DNA of 64,000 bases from Planctomycetota bacterium (GTDB taxonomy: Bacteria > Planctomycetota > B15-G4): assembly GCA_020638905.1 (NCBI GenBank), contig JACKHP010000001.1:124001-188000 (forward strand). The letters are read 5' to 3'. Every line of letters begins with the position of its first letter. Positions within the stretch are counted from its first letter, which is position 1. Positions 43,437 through 52,450 of the stretch are shown piece after piece. The position numbers and the translations under genes are program-made. A model generated the notes under the pieces. It was given only the letters and a program-made list of their open reading frames with translations, had not been told where the DNA came from and ran no database searches.

Positions 43437-43472
43437 GGCGCGGAGGGTGCCCGGCCGCGCGGAGTCCGCGCC
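43437..43472. terminator. terminator-like hairpin between convergent genes
   Basis: GGCGCGGA (43437-43444) pairs perfectly with TCCGCGCC (43465-43472). It lies between stops facing each other at 43427 and 43481 and could end both transcripts. Confidence 0.6.
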
Positions 43473-43480
43473 CTCCTCCC

Positions 43481-44707
43481 TCAGCGCTCCTGCGCCGCGG
43501 CGCGGGGCGCGGCGCGGTGCACGAAGAACGTCTCCCGGAATGGCGCGACGTCCATTGGCTCGTGCCGCCCGACGGCATCCAGGAAGGCCCCGATCATGCG
43601 CAGGTGCTCGGCGTAGAGAGCGAGCTGCTCCTGCAGCAGGTCGGTGTCGGGCTGTGGGAAGCGGTCGCGCACGAGCAGGCGCAGGAAGTACGCGCTCGTG
43701 TAGGCGTCGTGCTCGAAGGGCGCCCTGGCCGAGACGTCGAGGGTCTCCGCGGTGTTGCGCCCCGCGAAGTACGCGAACGGCGCGTCGACGCGCGTGTTCG
43801 CGAAGTGCAGCACGGGCAGCGCGAGCCGCTGGTCACGCAGCGTGAACGCCTCGTGGACGAAGGGCCACTTGTCGGCGATCTCGGCCAGGTCGGTCTTGGG
43901 TTCGATCGTCGTCTCCATCGAGACGAACGCCTGCACGAGGCCGGGTTCGTCGAGGTGGCACCATCCCACCTGCGCGCCCCAGCTGTGGCCGATGAAGACC
44001 ACGTCGGGGCTCTCTGTGAGCGTGCGCGCGAAGGCGATCAGCGTGTGCAGCGCGCGTGTGTCGTCGGTGACGCCCTCGTGCAGTCCGTACGGCATGTCCT
44101 CGTAAGGCAGGTGGAAGTTCGCCGAGACGAAGCCCCAGCCGCGCGAGGCGAGGAACTCGGCCATGGCGACGTTCTCGTCGGAGGTCCCCTGCGAGCCGTG
44201 GTGATACACGATCATCGGGACGTCGAGCGGCCCCTCGGGACGCGCCCGGTGGCTCGCGGTGGGGACGTCCCGCAGCGCGTCGAGCACGTCGCGGGTCGTG
44301 TGCGGCGTGAAGTCGAGCGGCGCGCAAGTCGACACCTGCTCCGAGAGGTCGTACGTCACGAGGCTCTCGTCCATGCGGGACAGCAGCTCGGCGTACACGT
44401 GCTCGAGCGCCTCGGGGACCTGCCGCTCGCGCAGTTCGCCGTAGGTCAGCGGCGCGTCGTCGACGGGCTGCGCGAGCGGATACCAGACCTGCACGAAGCG
44501 CGGCGCCGCTCCGTCGTAGCCGTACTGGGAGTAGCGGTCGTGCGCATCCTCGACGAGGGCCGTGAAGAAGCCGACCGCGTGCGGGCCGAGCGGGATCGCG
44601 GCCGCGAGACCGTCGCGCGTGCTCGGCGCGACCGCGCGTGGGGTGACGTCCTGCGCGGGAGCTCGTGGCGCGAGGACGAGAGTGAGGGCGATGAGTGCTC
44701 GCAGCAT
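43481..44707 (-). CDS. secreted alpha/beta hydrolase, PAF-acetylhydrolase-like
   Basis: The 408-residue product has a signal peptide (ALIALTLVLAPRAPAQ). The fold and motifs match the platelet-activating-factor acetylhydrolase/dienelactone hydrolase group: VQVWYPLAQP near residue 73, PMIVYHHGSQGTSDENVAMA (oxyanion side), nucleophile Ser in VVFIGHSWGAQVGWCH and a late His in FEHDAYTSAYF. The acid residue is not certain. It is expected to be an esterase or lipase acting outside the cytoplasm. It lies 15 bases behind the helicase gene and so may be in one transcript with it, although no functional link is apparent. Confidence 0.8.
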   Translation of the reverse strand: MLRALIALTLVLAPRAPAQDVTPRAVAPSTRDGLAAAIPLGPHAVGFFTALVEDAHDRYSQYGYDGAAPRFVQVWYPLAQPVDDAPLTYGELRERQVPEALEHVYAELLSRMDESLVTYDLSEQVSTCAPLDFTPHTTRDVLDALRDVPTASHRARPEGPLDVPMIVYHHGSQGTSDENVAMAEFLASRGWGFVSANFHLPYEDMPYGLHEGVTDDTRALHTLIAFARTLTESPDVVFIGHSWGAQVGWCHLDEPGLVQAFVSMETTIEPKTDLAEIADKWPFVHEAFTLRDQRLALPVLHFANTRVDAPFAYFAGRNTAETLDVSARAPFEHDAYTSAYFLRLLVRDRFPQPDTDLLQEQLALYAEHLRMIGAFLDAVGRHEPMDVAPFRETFFVHRAAPRAAAQER

Positions 44708-44722
44708 GGCGCGTCCGTCCGC

Positions 44723-46930
44723 TCAGCTCTCGAGCTTCGCCTGGTCTTCGGCGACGTCGAGCAGGTGGCGCGTGTAGCGCACGTCGACGGCCTCGCACAC
44801 CGCGGTGACCTTCTCGGCCAGGATCGTGTAGTCGGGGTCCTCGGTGATGGCCTCGAACTCGCGCGCCAGCAGCACGAGGCGCAGCAGGTGACGCAGCACG
44901 ATGCCCTCGCTCTTGGCCAGGTTGCGCGAGCCGGTGAACCTGAAGAACTCGCCCTGGGTCTCGAGCACGCCGCCCGCGATCCACTTGGTCTGGATCGGGA
45001 TCTCCTCGGGCACGGCGAGCCGGCTCTGGAACAGGATCTCGAGCATCTCGGCAAAGGTCGGCGGCGGCTTCGGGCGGTCGGGGTCGTCCCATTCGTAGAA
45101 GATGCGCGGCTCGTCGTCGGACGGCGGCGGCAGCGGGTCGAGGTTCACGCCCATCTTGATCAGCGTCGGCTCGAGCACCTCTTTCTGCAGCGGTCCCGGC
45201 GCGAGGTCGTACGGCGGCGACGCCGCGCGCGCGATCTTGTGCGGGACGTCGAGCACCGACTCGAGCGCGAGCAGCTTCTCCTCGAAGTTGCTGAACGCGA
45301 GCTCGTGCACCAGGAAGTCGCCGTAGAGCGGGTCGATGCCGCGCAGCACGAGCAGCCGCTCGAGGCTCTCGTCGAGTTCGAGCTGCGTGTCCTCGCCGAA
45401 GCCCGGGTCGTCGACGTCCTTCTGCGGGACGAAACCGCGCCGCGCCAGGAAGCCGAGCTTCTCGAGGTTCTTCAGCATCGCGTCGAGTTGGTTCTCGAAG
45501 CCCGTGAGCCGGTCGGCGTCCGCGAAGCGCCTGCGCAGGAAGCGCCGGATCTCGCCCACCGTCTCACCGTGCAACAACAGGAACGCGAGGAAGCGGTACG
45601 GGATCATCGAGCGGCTGGCGAGCTTCGCCGGTCCGGCCTTGACGAGCGACTCGAACTGTCCCTCGGTCCAGTACTGCTCGGTCTTGCGGCGCGTCGGACG
45701 CTTGCGCTCGAGCGCCTTGCGCGCCTTGAGGATGCCCGGATCGGTGGCCTTCGCCGGGAGCTGGTCGTACTTCTCCTTCCATCGATGGATCTTCACGTCG
45801 TCCTCGTGCGCGAGGCAGAAGACGTAGCCCTCGGTGTCGTACTGCGGACGTCCCGCGCGGCCGAACATCTGGTGCGCGTCGGCCGAGGGCAGCACCTTGC
45901 GCTCGCCGGGCTTGCCCTTCAGGATCGTCTTGAGCACCACCGAGCGCGCCGGCAGGTTGATGCCCGCGGCGAGCGTCTCGGTGCACGCCACGAACGGCAC
46001 GAGGCGCTCGGTGAAGAGCCGTTCGACGAGGTGCTTGTACCTCGGCAGGATGCCCGCGTGGTGCACGCCCGCGCCGCGGATGAGCATCTGCTGCAGCTTC
46101 GGTCCGATGCCCTGCGACATGTCCTCGTCGGCGAGCTGGCGGGTGATCTCGGCCTGGGTCTCCTTGCTGATGAGCGGCAGGCCCTTGAGGCGCTCGGCCG
46201 TCTCCCAGCACTCGTCGCGCGAGAAGCAGAAGACGAGCGCCGGCGTGCGCGCGAGCGCGTCGTCGTCGCTCACCATCGCGACGAGCTGCTCGGTGAGCAG
46301 CTTGTCCTCGACCCAGGCGAACTCGAGCGCGACCTTGCGCTCGTCGGTCTGGATCAGGCGCAGCGTGCGCTGGTGCTGGTCGCGCAGCCAGACGGTGAAG
46401 TCGATCGCGTTGCCGACCGTGGCCGAGAGCAGCATGAGCCGCACCTCCTTCGGCAGCAGGACGAGCGAGAGCTCCCACACCACGCCGCGCTCGCGGTCGT
46501 TGAAGTAGTGGAACTCGTCCATCACGACCGCGCTCACGTTGCCGAAGTCGCGGTCGGGCGCGAGCAGGTGGTTGAGCAGGATCTCGGCCACGACGACGAG
46601 CACCACCGCGTCGGGATTCACCTGCCGGTTGCCGGTGAGCAGGCCGACGTCGTCGCGCGAGAAGCCCCAGGCCTCGGCGCGGTCTTGCAGCTCCTGCAGC
46701 TTCTGGTCGGTGAGCGCGATGAGCGGCGTCGTGTAGTAGAGCCGCTTGCCGGTGTGCAGCGCCTCGAACACCGCCGCCTCGGCGATGAGCGTCTTGCCCA
46801 TGCCGGTGGGCGCCGTGACGAGCAGCCCGCCGTCGGCCTCGAACCACGCCAGGATCGCCTCCTCCTGGAACGGATACGGGTCGTAGGGGAGGGCCTCGAT
46901 GAAGGCCGAGCAGAGCGCGTCGCGGTCCAT
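44723..46930 (-). CDS. Ski2-like DEAD/DEAH-box helicase
   Basis: The ATG at 46930 gives 735 residues. ATP-dependent helicase motifs are complete: Walker A LLVTAPTGMGKT (about residue 36), motif II VVMDEFHYFNDRERG (DEFH), motif III LMLLSATVGN, motif IV VFCFSRDECW, the GVHHAGILPRYKHLVE and TETLAAGINLPAR segments of the second RecA domain, and motif VI QMFGRAGRPQYDTEGY. The GINLPAR form and the downstream helical part identify the Ski2-like branch, which acts on RNA or DNA duplexes. A TATCGT box lies eight bases before the ATG and no ribosome binding site is visible. The hydrolase gene follows after 15 bases. Confidence 0.92.
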   Translation of the reverse strand: MDRDALCSAFIEALPYDPYPFQEEAILAWFEADGGLLVTAPTGMGKTLIAEAAVFEALHTGKRLYYTTPLIALTDQKLQELQDRAEAWGFSRDDVGLLTGNRQVNPDAVVLVVVAEILLNHLLAPDRDFGNVSAVVMDEFHYFNDRERGVVWELSLVLLPKEVRLMLLSATVGNAIDFTVWLRDQHQRTLRLIQTDERKVALEFAWVEDKLLTEQLVAMVSDDDALARTPALVFCFSRDECWETAERLKGLPLISKETQAEITRQLADEDMSQGIGPKLQQMLIRGAGVHHAGILPRYKHLVERLFTERLVPFVACTETLAAGINLPARSVVLKTILKGKPGERKVLPSADAHQMFGRAGRPQYDTEGYVFCLAHEDDVKIHRWKEKYDQLPAKATDPGILKARKALERKRPTRRKTEQYWTEGQFESLVKAGPAKLASRSMIPYRFLAFLLLHGETVGEIRRFLRRRFADADRLTGFENQLDAMLKNLEKLGFLARRGFVPQKDVDDPGFGEDTQLELDESLERLLVLRGIDPLYGDFLVHELAFSNFEEKLLALESVLDVPHKIARAASPPYDLAPGPLQKEVLEPTLIKMGVNLDPLPPPSDDEPRIFYEWDDPDRPKPPPTFAEMLEILFQSRLAVPEEIPIQTKWIAGGVLETQGEFFRFTGSRNLAKSEGIVLRHLLRLVLLAREFEAITEDPDYTILAEKVTAVCEAVDVRYTRHLLDVAEDQAKLES

Positions 46931-47195
46931 GGGGCGCCACGATACAGGTCGACGAGACGAGGCAGGCGAGGATGTCGGGATCCCGGCCGCTGGGCTGCTC
47001 CCGCAGAGGACTCCGCCGCGGCCGTGGAGCGCAGCGATTGACGGATCGCGGGTTCGGCCATAGCCTTCGAGACGGAGCGCCCCGCCGAGGAGCGGGGCGA
47101 GGAGGAAGGCCCCCCCCCGATCTCGAAGGGCTGACCCCCCCGAGCAATGAGACCGAGGTCGGTCGCGTCTACTTCTTTGATGGCGAGCGTTTCTG

Positions 47196-49610
47196 ATGCG
47201 CGCATCCGCGATGGCATTCGTGCTGACCACGCTTGCGATTGCCGCGAGTGCGAGTACGCAGTCTTCCTGCGATTCCGCGATCGTTCCCGCCTGTCCCACG
47301 GCGTTGGTGCCGAACTCGGGGCAGTGGGATCCCGACCTGCTCTACGCGCTCCCGATGCGGGGAGGCGCGATGCAGGTTCGACGCGAGGGGTTGTACTTCG
47401 CGTGGGCCGACTCCGAGCGCCCAGGGCTCCTGCGACTCGATGTCGCTGACGGGCGTTACGCCGAGGCGAGCCAGTCCGGTCGACGGAGCGTTGTCAACTT
47501 CTACGGGCCGGGTGAGCAAGTCTTCGAGGGTATCATCGGGAGCGAAGCCGTGTGTTTGAGCGAGGTGAGACCTGGGCTCGACCTCACGCTTCACGCTCGA
47601 GGTGGAGTGCTCGGCCTCTCGCTCAGAATCGCAGCTGGGTCGGCCGACGACCCCGTTCTTCGCAGTTGGGGAGCCCCGTTGGATTTGTCGTGTGACGGAC
47701 GTACCGCGCGGTGGGCTTCGGGGAGCGGCATCCTCTCCCTTCAATTGGGGCAGGCACGCTCCTCCGGTCTTCGGCTGACGGTCTCCGCGTCGGTCGAGGG
47801 CGACGCCGGCCTGCGGTTGGCAACCGACGGCTGGTCGAGGACATCGGATCTCACCATCGACGCCGAACTCGCTTGGTCGACGTTCCTCGGGGGCAGCTCC
47901 GGGGACGGCGTTGCGGACATGGTGGTGTTGGACGACGAGTCCGTAGCCCTCGTCGGCTCGACGTCCTCGCTCGACTTCCCAACGACGCCCAATGCGTGGG
48001 ATTCGGAGGCCGGGCTCGCCCTCTCTCAGGCATTTGTTTCCCGGCTGAGTGCGGACGGCAGCGAGCTGCTGTACTCGACATACGTGACGCACGATGAGGA
48101 GTCGCTGATCCTGGGATTCGGATCGATTGCGGCTCGGGGACTCACAGCACTGGCGGTGGCAGGATTGACGAACTCACCCAGCGCTCCCGTGACGGGCAAC
48201 GCATTCCAGCCGGGTTTTGCCGGTGGTGTCGATGACGGAATCGTGGCCGAGTTCGATCTGGCTTCCGGCGCGCTCACCTACATGACCTACGTCGGCGGAA
48301 GCGGCGCCGATCAACTGAATGCCGTGGCGTACGCGCCCGGTGGCCAGATTGTCGCGGCGGGGAAGTGCCTGTCGCCAGAATTCCCGACGAGTCCGTGGGC
48401 GATGCAGCCGGTCAAGGCGCCGTTCTTCGACGGACTCATCGTGGTCCTCGATCCCAGCCTCTCGGGCAGCGAGCAACTCGTCGATTCGACCTTCTTCGGT
48501 GGCTCGTCCAGCGAGGAAGAGATCCGGGAGATCGAGGTGGCTTCGGACGGCGATATCGTGGTCCTCGGCCTCGTGTCGTCGGACTACCCGATGTCTCCGC
48601 AAGCGTACGATCCTGGACCGTATGCGCCAGGAAGCTACCTGCCGTTCGTCGCGCGGCTCGTCCCCGACCTCTCGCAAGCCGTCGCCTCGACGTTCGTGTT
48701 GAACGCCCTATGGGACATCGGGTTGGATTCGTCGGGCCGCGTGGCATTCTGCGGTGGTGCCGGCGCTGCGTCGGCCGCGACGCCCGATGCTTATGACGAG
48801 ACCTACCACGGCAAGGGAGACATGTACGTCGGAGTCCTGTCGCCTGGGCTCGATGTCCTCGAGTGGGGTTCGTTCCTAGGCGGCAGCGAGCCCGAAACTG
48901 CGTATGGCGTCGCGCTCGACGATCTCGGGACACTCGTCGTCACCGGACGCACCTCGTCGCCCGACTTCCCGACGACGCCGGGCGCGCTCGACACCGAGTA
49001 CAGCGGCGGTGGAGCCGATGCCTTCGTGAGCGTCCTCACGAACCACGGCAGCACGCTCGGATACAGCACGTTCCTGGGTGGTTCGGGAGCGGCAGCCGCG
49101 TGGGGCTGGCGCGTCCAGTCCCTCGGAGGCGGTGACTTCGTCGTCACCGGCAAGGTCGCGGCCTCCGGCTTTCCGGTGACTCCCGGGGCGTTCGACGAGA
49201 CGCCGAACGACATCTTCATCACGCACTTCGACGTCGACCTGACGTGGGCGACGCTCGCGCAGGGCCTGGCGGGCGCCTCGGGCGTTCCGGTGCTGACGGG
49301 GACGGGCTCGCTCGAAGTCGGCGCGACGACCACGCTCACCGTGAAGCGCGCGCTCGCAGCATCGACGTCCTGGCTGGTGGTCGGCGCGAGCGCGCTCGAA
49401 GCACCCTTCAAGCAGGGGACGCTCGTGCCCAGCCCGGACATCGTCGTGGGCGGCATCCCGATCGACTCAGCAGGGACGGCGAATCTCTCGTTCGCCTGGC
49501 CGGGTGGTATCCCCGCAGGTGTCGCCACCTTCTACCAGGTCTGGATCGCCGACCCCGCGGGGCCGGCGGGCTTCTCGGCGAGCAACGGCTTGCAGGGCCT
49601 CACTCCGTAG
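47196..49610 (+). CDS. secreted SBBP-repeat protein with N-terminal DUF7948-like and C-terminal PFKGG/SNGL domains
   Basis: The 804-residue product starts at ATG 47196 (47211 is an alternative) with a signal peptide. Residues about 35-210 look like the DUF7948 domain that precedes SBBP repeats (VPNSGQWDPDLLYALPMRGG). SBBP propeller repeats follow: STFLGGSSGDGVADMVV, SSLDFPTTPNAW, TYVGGSGADQLNAVAY and STFLGGSGAAAAWGW. The last 115 residues are the shared domain (GLAGASGVPVLTGTGS, APFKQGTLVPSPD, WPGGIPAGVATFYQVWIAD, SASNGLQGLTP). The DNA up to about 48.9 kb is clearly less GC-rich than its surroundings; the C-terminal part is typical. The 265-base gap before it holds C-runs but no clear promoter. 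Confidence 0.88.
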   Translation: MRASAMAFVLTTLAIAASASTQSSCDSAIVPACPTALVPNSGQWDPDLLYALPMRGGAMQVRREGLYFAWADSERPGLLRLDVADGRYAEASQSGRRSVVNFYGPGEQVFEGIIGSEAVCLSEVRPGLDLTLHARGGVLGLSLRIAAGSADDPVLRSWGAPLDLSCDGRTARWASGSGILSLQLGQARSSGLRLTVSASVEGDAGLRLATDGWSRTSDLTIDAELAWSTFLGGSSGDGVADMVVLDDESVALVGSTSSLDFPTTPNAWDSEAGLALSQAFVSRLSADGSELLYSTYVTHDEESLILGFGSIAARGLTALAVAGLTNSPSAPVTGNAFQPGFAGGVDDGIVAEFDLASGALTYMTYVGGSGADQLNAVAYAPGGQIVAAGKCLSPEFPTSPWAMQPVKAPFFDGLIVVLDPSLSGSEQLVDSTFFGGSSSEEEIREIEVASDGDIVVLGLVSSDYPMSPQAYDPGPYAPGSYLPFVARLVPDLSQAVASTFVLNALWDIGLDSSGRVAFCGGAGAASAATPDAYDETYHGKGDMYVGVLSPGLDVLEWGSFLGGSEPETAYGVALDDLGTLVVTGRTSSPDFPTTPGALDTEYSGGGADAFVSVLTNHGSTLGYSTFLGGSGAAAAWGWRVQSLGGGDFVVTGKVAASGFPVTPGAFDETPNDIFITHFDVDLTWATLAQGLAGASGVPVLTGTGSLEVGATTTLTVKRALAASTSWLVVGASALEAPFKQGTLVPSPDIVVGGIPIDSAGTANLSFAWPGGIPAGVATFYQVWIADPAGPAGFSASNGLQGLTP

Positions 49611-49685
49611 CGGATCGTCGCGACCTTCCGGGCACCGGCACCGGCACCGCGACGTCGAGTGGGCCGCGCGGTTCCCGGATTCCCG

Positions 49686-50627
49686 ATGGACGACCCGACC
49701 CACGCTCTTCGATTCGTGGCGCGCGCAGCACGCCCGATCCTGCGCGCCGTTCTCGCGCTCGCGCTGCTCAGCGCGGCCGCGATCGTCCTGCGCTCGCTCG
49801 CGTTCGCCGACGGGAACGACGTGCGCCTCGTCGTGCGCGACCCCGACGCGCTGGCCGCCGCCGCGCGCGCACCCGCGCCGCGCACGCTCACGGTCGTCGC
49901 GTGGAACATCGCCAAGGCCTTCGTCCATCGCGGCGGGTACGACTTCGCGCCGCGTGCGGACGTCGAGGCGCGGCTGCGCGCGATGGCCGACGTGCTGCGT
50001 CCCGAGCGGCCCGACCTCGTGGTGCTCTCGGAGGTCATGGCCGAGTGCGGACCGTGCGACGTCGACCAGTGCGCGTTCCTGGCCGAGGCGCTCGACATGC
50101 CGGTCGCGGCGTTCGGCGAGTGCTACGCGTTCGGCGTGCCGGGCTTCGCGCTCGTGGGCGGGACGGCGATCCTCGCGCGGCGTCCGCTGCGCGCGCTGGG
50201 CTGCGTCGACCTGCCCGAGCGCAAGCCGTTCTGGATCACCACGAACAACCGCCGCGCGTTGCTCTGCGCGCTCGATCTCGACGGGCACGAGCTGCTGCTC
50301 GGCGCGCTGCACTGCGACTCGTTCGACCTCGCGGACAACGCGCGCCAGGCGGCCTTCCTGCGCGACCTCGTGGGGACGCGTCCCGCGCTGCTGGCGGGCG
50401 ACTTCAACGCCGAGCCGCGCGACGCGTCGATGCGCCTGTGGGCCGCCACGGGACGCTTCACCGACGTCGCCGACGCGCCGCCGACCTTCCCCGCGAAGTC
50501 GCCCGAGCGCGCCATCGACCACGTCCTGGCCCCGGCCGACTGGACGCTGCTCGAGCGCCGCACGCTCGGCGGCACGCTCTCCGACCACCTCGCGCTGCTG
50601 TGCCGCTTCGCGCTGCCCGACGGGTGA
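49686..50627 (+). CDS. endonuclease/exonuclease/phosphatase-family protein, membrane-anchored or exported
   Basis: The 313-residue product begins with a hydrophobic segment (ILRAVLALALLSAAAIVL, about residues 18-36) that may be a membrane anchor. The EEP fold is clear with its metal and catalytic residues: Asn in VVAWNIAKAF, Glu in LVVLSEVM, GGTAILARRPL, His in GALHCDSFD, DFN in LLAGDFNAEP and the final DH pairs in RAIDHVLA and LSDHLALL. Members cut DNA, RNA or phosphoesters; an extracytoplasmic nuclease is most likely. Three GGCACC hexamers lie just before it (49630-49649), between it and the SBBP gene. Confidence 0.88.
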   Translation: MDDPTHALRFVARAARPILRAVLALALLSAAAIVLRSLAFADGNDVRLVVRDPDALAAAARAPAPRTLTVVAWNIAKAFVHRGGYDFAPRADVEARLRAMADVLRPERPDLVVLSEVMAECGPCDVDQCAFLAEALDMPVAAFGECYAFGVPGFALVGGTAILARRPLRALGCVDLPERKPFWITTNNRRALLCALDLDGHELLLGALHCDSFDLADNARQAAFLRDLVGTRPALLAGDFNAEPRDASMRLWAATGRFTDVADAPPTFPAKSPERAIDHVLAPADWTLLERRTLGGTLSDHLALLCRFALPDG

Positions 50628-50732
50628 CGCGCCTCGCAAGTCCCCGCCTCGCGTCGGTACCATGCCGGGCCGGGGGACGCCGCGCGGCGCGGCCTCCGCG
50701 AGTCGCCGTCGCCGCGCGCCGGAGTCGTGCCC

Positions 50733-51929
50733 GTGACCGCGTCCGTCCGCCTGCTGGTCCGTCCCGTCGTGCTCGCCTTCGTCTCGGCCGCGCTGCTCGC
50801 GTCGCCCGGCTGCAACGGGCGGGACGACGAGCCGCGCGTGGAGACGCCGATGTTCGACGAGGTGCGTCCGGTCGACGTGAGCCAGGGCGGCTGGACGGTC
50901 GACGCCGAGGGTTGGGCGTCGCTCACCGCCGCCGAGCTGGGCGAGAAGCTCGGCGGCTGCGCGGTGGGCGACGTCGACGCCGACAGCCCGGGCAACGAGA
51001 TCGTCGCGGTCTCCGAGTCGGGGCGCGTGTTCCTCGTCAGCTACGCCGACGGCAAGTGGACGCACCGCGTGCTGGGCCAGGCGCCGGGCGAGATGATCCA
51101 GGTCGCGCTGGGCGAGCTCGACCCGGCGCGTCCGGGGCTCGAGGTCGTCGCGGTCGGCATGGCCCAGGGCAAGGAGGACGACGGCGGCGAGGGCGCCGCG
51201 TTCGTGTTCTTCCGCGACGGCGACGGATGGACGATGCGTGAGGCCGCGCGCGCGTCCGAGCTGCTGCACGGGGTGGCGATCGCCGACCTCGACCCCGACC
51301 ATCCCGGGAACGAGCTGCTCGTCGACGGCTTCAGCGGACAGGCGACGGTGCTCGCGCTGGGCGCGAACGGCTTCGAGCGCGTGGTGACCGTGCCGCTCCC
51401 CGGCGCGGGCAAGATGGCCGTCCCGCACCAGGACGGCGTGGCGATCGCGTGCGCCGACGGCAGCGTCTCGCTCGTGCGCCGCGAGGCCCCCGGCAAGTGG
51501 ACGGCCACGAACATCGCGCGCCAGCCCGCGGGCGCGGCGCGCGTCGCGTCCGACGACGAGCGCCTGCTCGTGGCCCGCGACGACGGCACGCTCGAGCTCG
51601 TGAGCGGTTCGCTGGGCAAGATCATCCACCGCGAGACCGAGCGCCTGCGCGGCGCGGTGCTGGCCAACGTCGACCCCGTCGCGCCGGGCCTGGAGGCCGC
51701 GTCCGCCGGCTACGAGGGCAAGGTCTGGGTGATGACCAACGAGGACCTGCGCTGGCACGAGCACGAGGTCTACGCGGACGGCAACAAGCTGCACCACCTC
51801 GCGGCCGGCGAGCTGACGTCCGTCGGCAGCGGCGTGTTCCTCGTGACGTGCGGCTACTCGGGACGCGTGGTCGTGATCACGAAGAAGCGCGAGCTCGCGG
51901 CCGTCGAGACGCCCGAGGAAGACGGCTGA
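50733..51929 (+). CDS. FG-GAP-like envelope protein
   Basis: The GTG at 50733 is preferred to that at 50727 because GGAG lies eight bases upstream. The product has about 398 residues. The N-terminus is hydrophobic (VVLAFVSAALLASPGC) with a Cys that could be lipidated, although SPGC is a poor lipobox. The body shows irregular FG-GAP-like repeats: VGDVDADSPGNEIVAV, LGELDPARPGLEVVAV, IADLDPDHPGNELLVD and LANVDPVAPGLEAAS. Each contains an Asp-rich loop of the D-x-D-xx-x-PG type. It is probably a single propeller at the cell envelope. No PFKGG/SNGL domain is attached. Confidence 0.78.
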   Translation: MTASVRLLVRPVVLAFVSAALLASPGCNGRDDEPRVETPMFDEVRPVDVSQGGWTVDAEGWASLTAAELGEKLGGCAVGDVDADSPGNEIVAVSESGRVFLVSYADGKWTHRVLGQAPGEMIQVALGELDPARPGLEVVAVGMAQGKEDDGGEGAAFVFFRDGDGWTMREAARASELLHGVAIADLDPDHPGNELLVDGFSGQATVLALGANGFERVVTVPLPGAGKMAVPHQDGVAIACADGSVSLVRREAPGKWTATNIARQPAGAARVASDDERLLVARDDGTLELVSGSLGKIIHRETERLRGAVLANVDPVAPGLEAASAGYEGKVWVMTNEDLRWHEHEVYADGNKLHHLAAGELTSVGSGVFLVTCGYSGRVVVITKKRELAAVETPEEDG

Positions 51930-52017
51930 AGGCAGGCGCCATGGAACGCAGCGGCCTGCGATCCCTGCCCGTCTCTCCGGGGGACGGATCATCGAGTCGC
52001 CGCCACGGGCGCTCTCC

Positions 52018-52449
52018 GTGAGGTCGGCCTCGGTCCTCGGCTTCGTGCTGATGGTCGCCGGGGTCGTCGGACTGGCCGTCACGCGTTCGTTGTTCTCGGC
52101 CTCGCCGCTCGTGGTCGGCCTGCAGGCCGCCGCCGTCGTGCTCATGCTCTGGGCCCGCATGACCTTCGGCGGCCGGAGCTTCCACGCGGCCGCGAACCCC
52201 ACCGAGGGTGGTCTCGTGACGAGCGGGCCGTACCGCCACCTGCGCCACCCGATCTACACCGCGGTCGTCCTGTTCACCGTCGCGGGGGCCTGCGCGCACC
52301 TCTCGTTCCCCGCGGCGGGGCTGGCGCTGCTCGTCTTCCTCGGCGCGCTGCTGCGCATGCTGACCGAAGAGCGGCTCCTGCTCGCTCGCTATCCCGACTA
52401 CGCCGGATACGCTGCGCGCACCAAGCGGATGCTGCCGCACGTCTTCTAG
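52018..52449 (+). CDS. isoprenylcysteine-carboxyl-methyltransferase-like membrane protein
   Basis: A GTG start gives 143 residues with three to four membrane helices. The C-terminal part carries the ICMT/PEMT motif: LVTSGPYRHLRHPIYTAVV, then RMLTEERLLLARYPDYAGYA, where the RHP and EE segments bind S-adenosylmethionine in that superfamily. Bacterial members methylate lipids or unknown small substrates. The stop lies one base from the stop of the convergent RND gene, so the two transcripts share their ends. Confidence 0.85.
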   Translation: MRSASVLGFVLMVAGVVGLAVTRSLFSASPLVVGLQAAAVVLMLWARMTFGGRSFHAAANPTEGGLVTSGPYRHLRHPIYTAVVLFTVAGACAHLSFPAAGLALLVFLGALLRMLTEERLLLARYPDYAGYAARTKRMLPHVF

Positions 52450-52450
52450 G

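Noticed and set aside
47100..47150. C-runs near 47.1 kb as a slippage-controlled (phase-variable) start
   Set aside because: The runs are not inside a coding frame and lie 50 or more bases before the ATG without a clear promoter around them.
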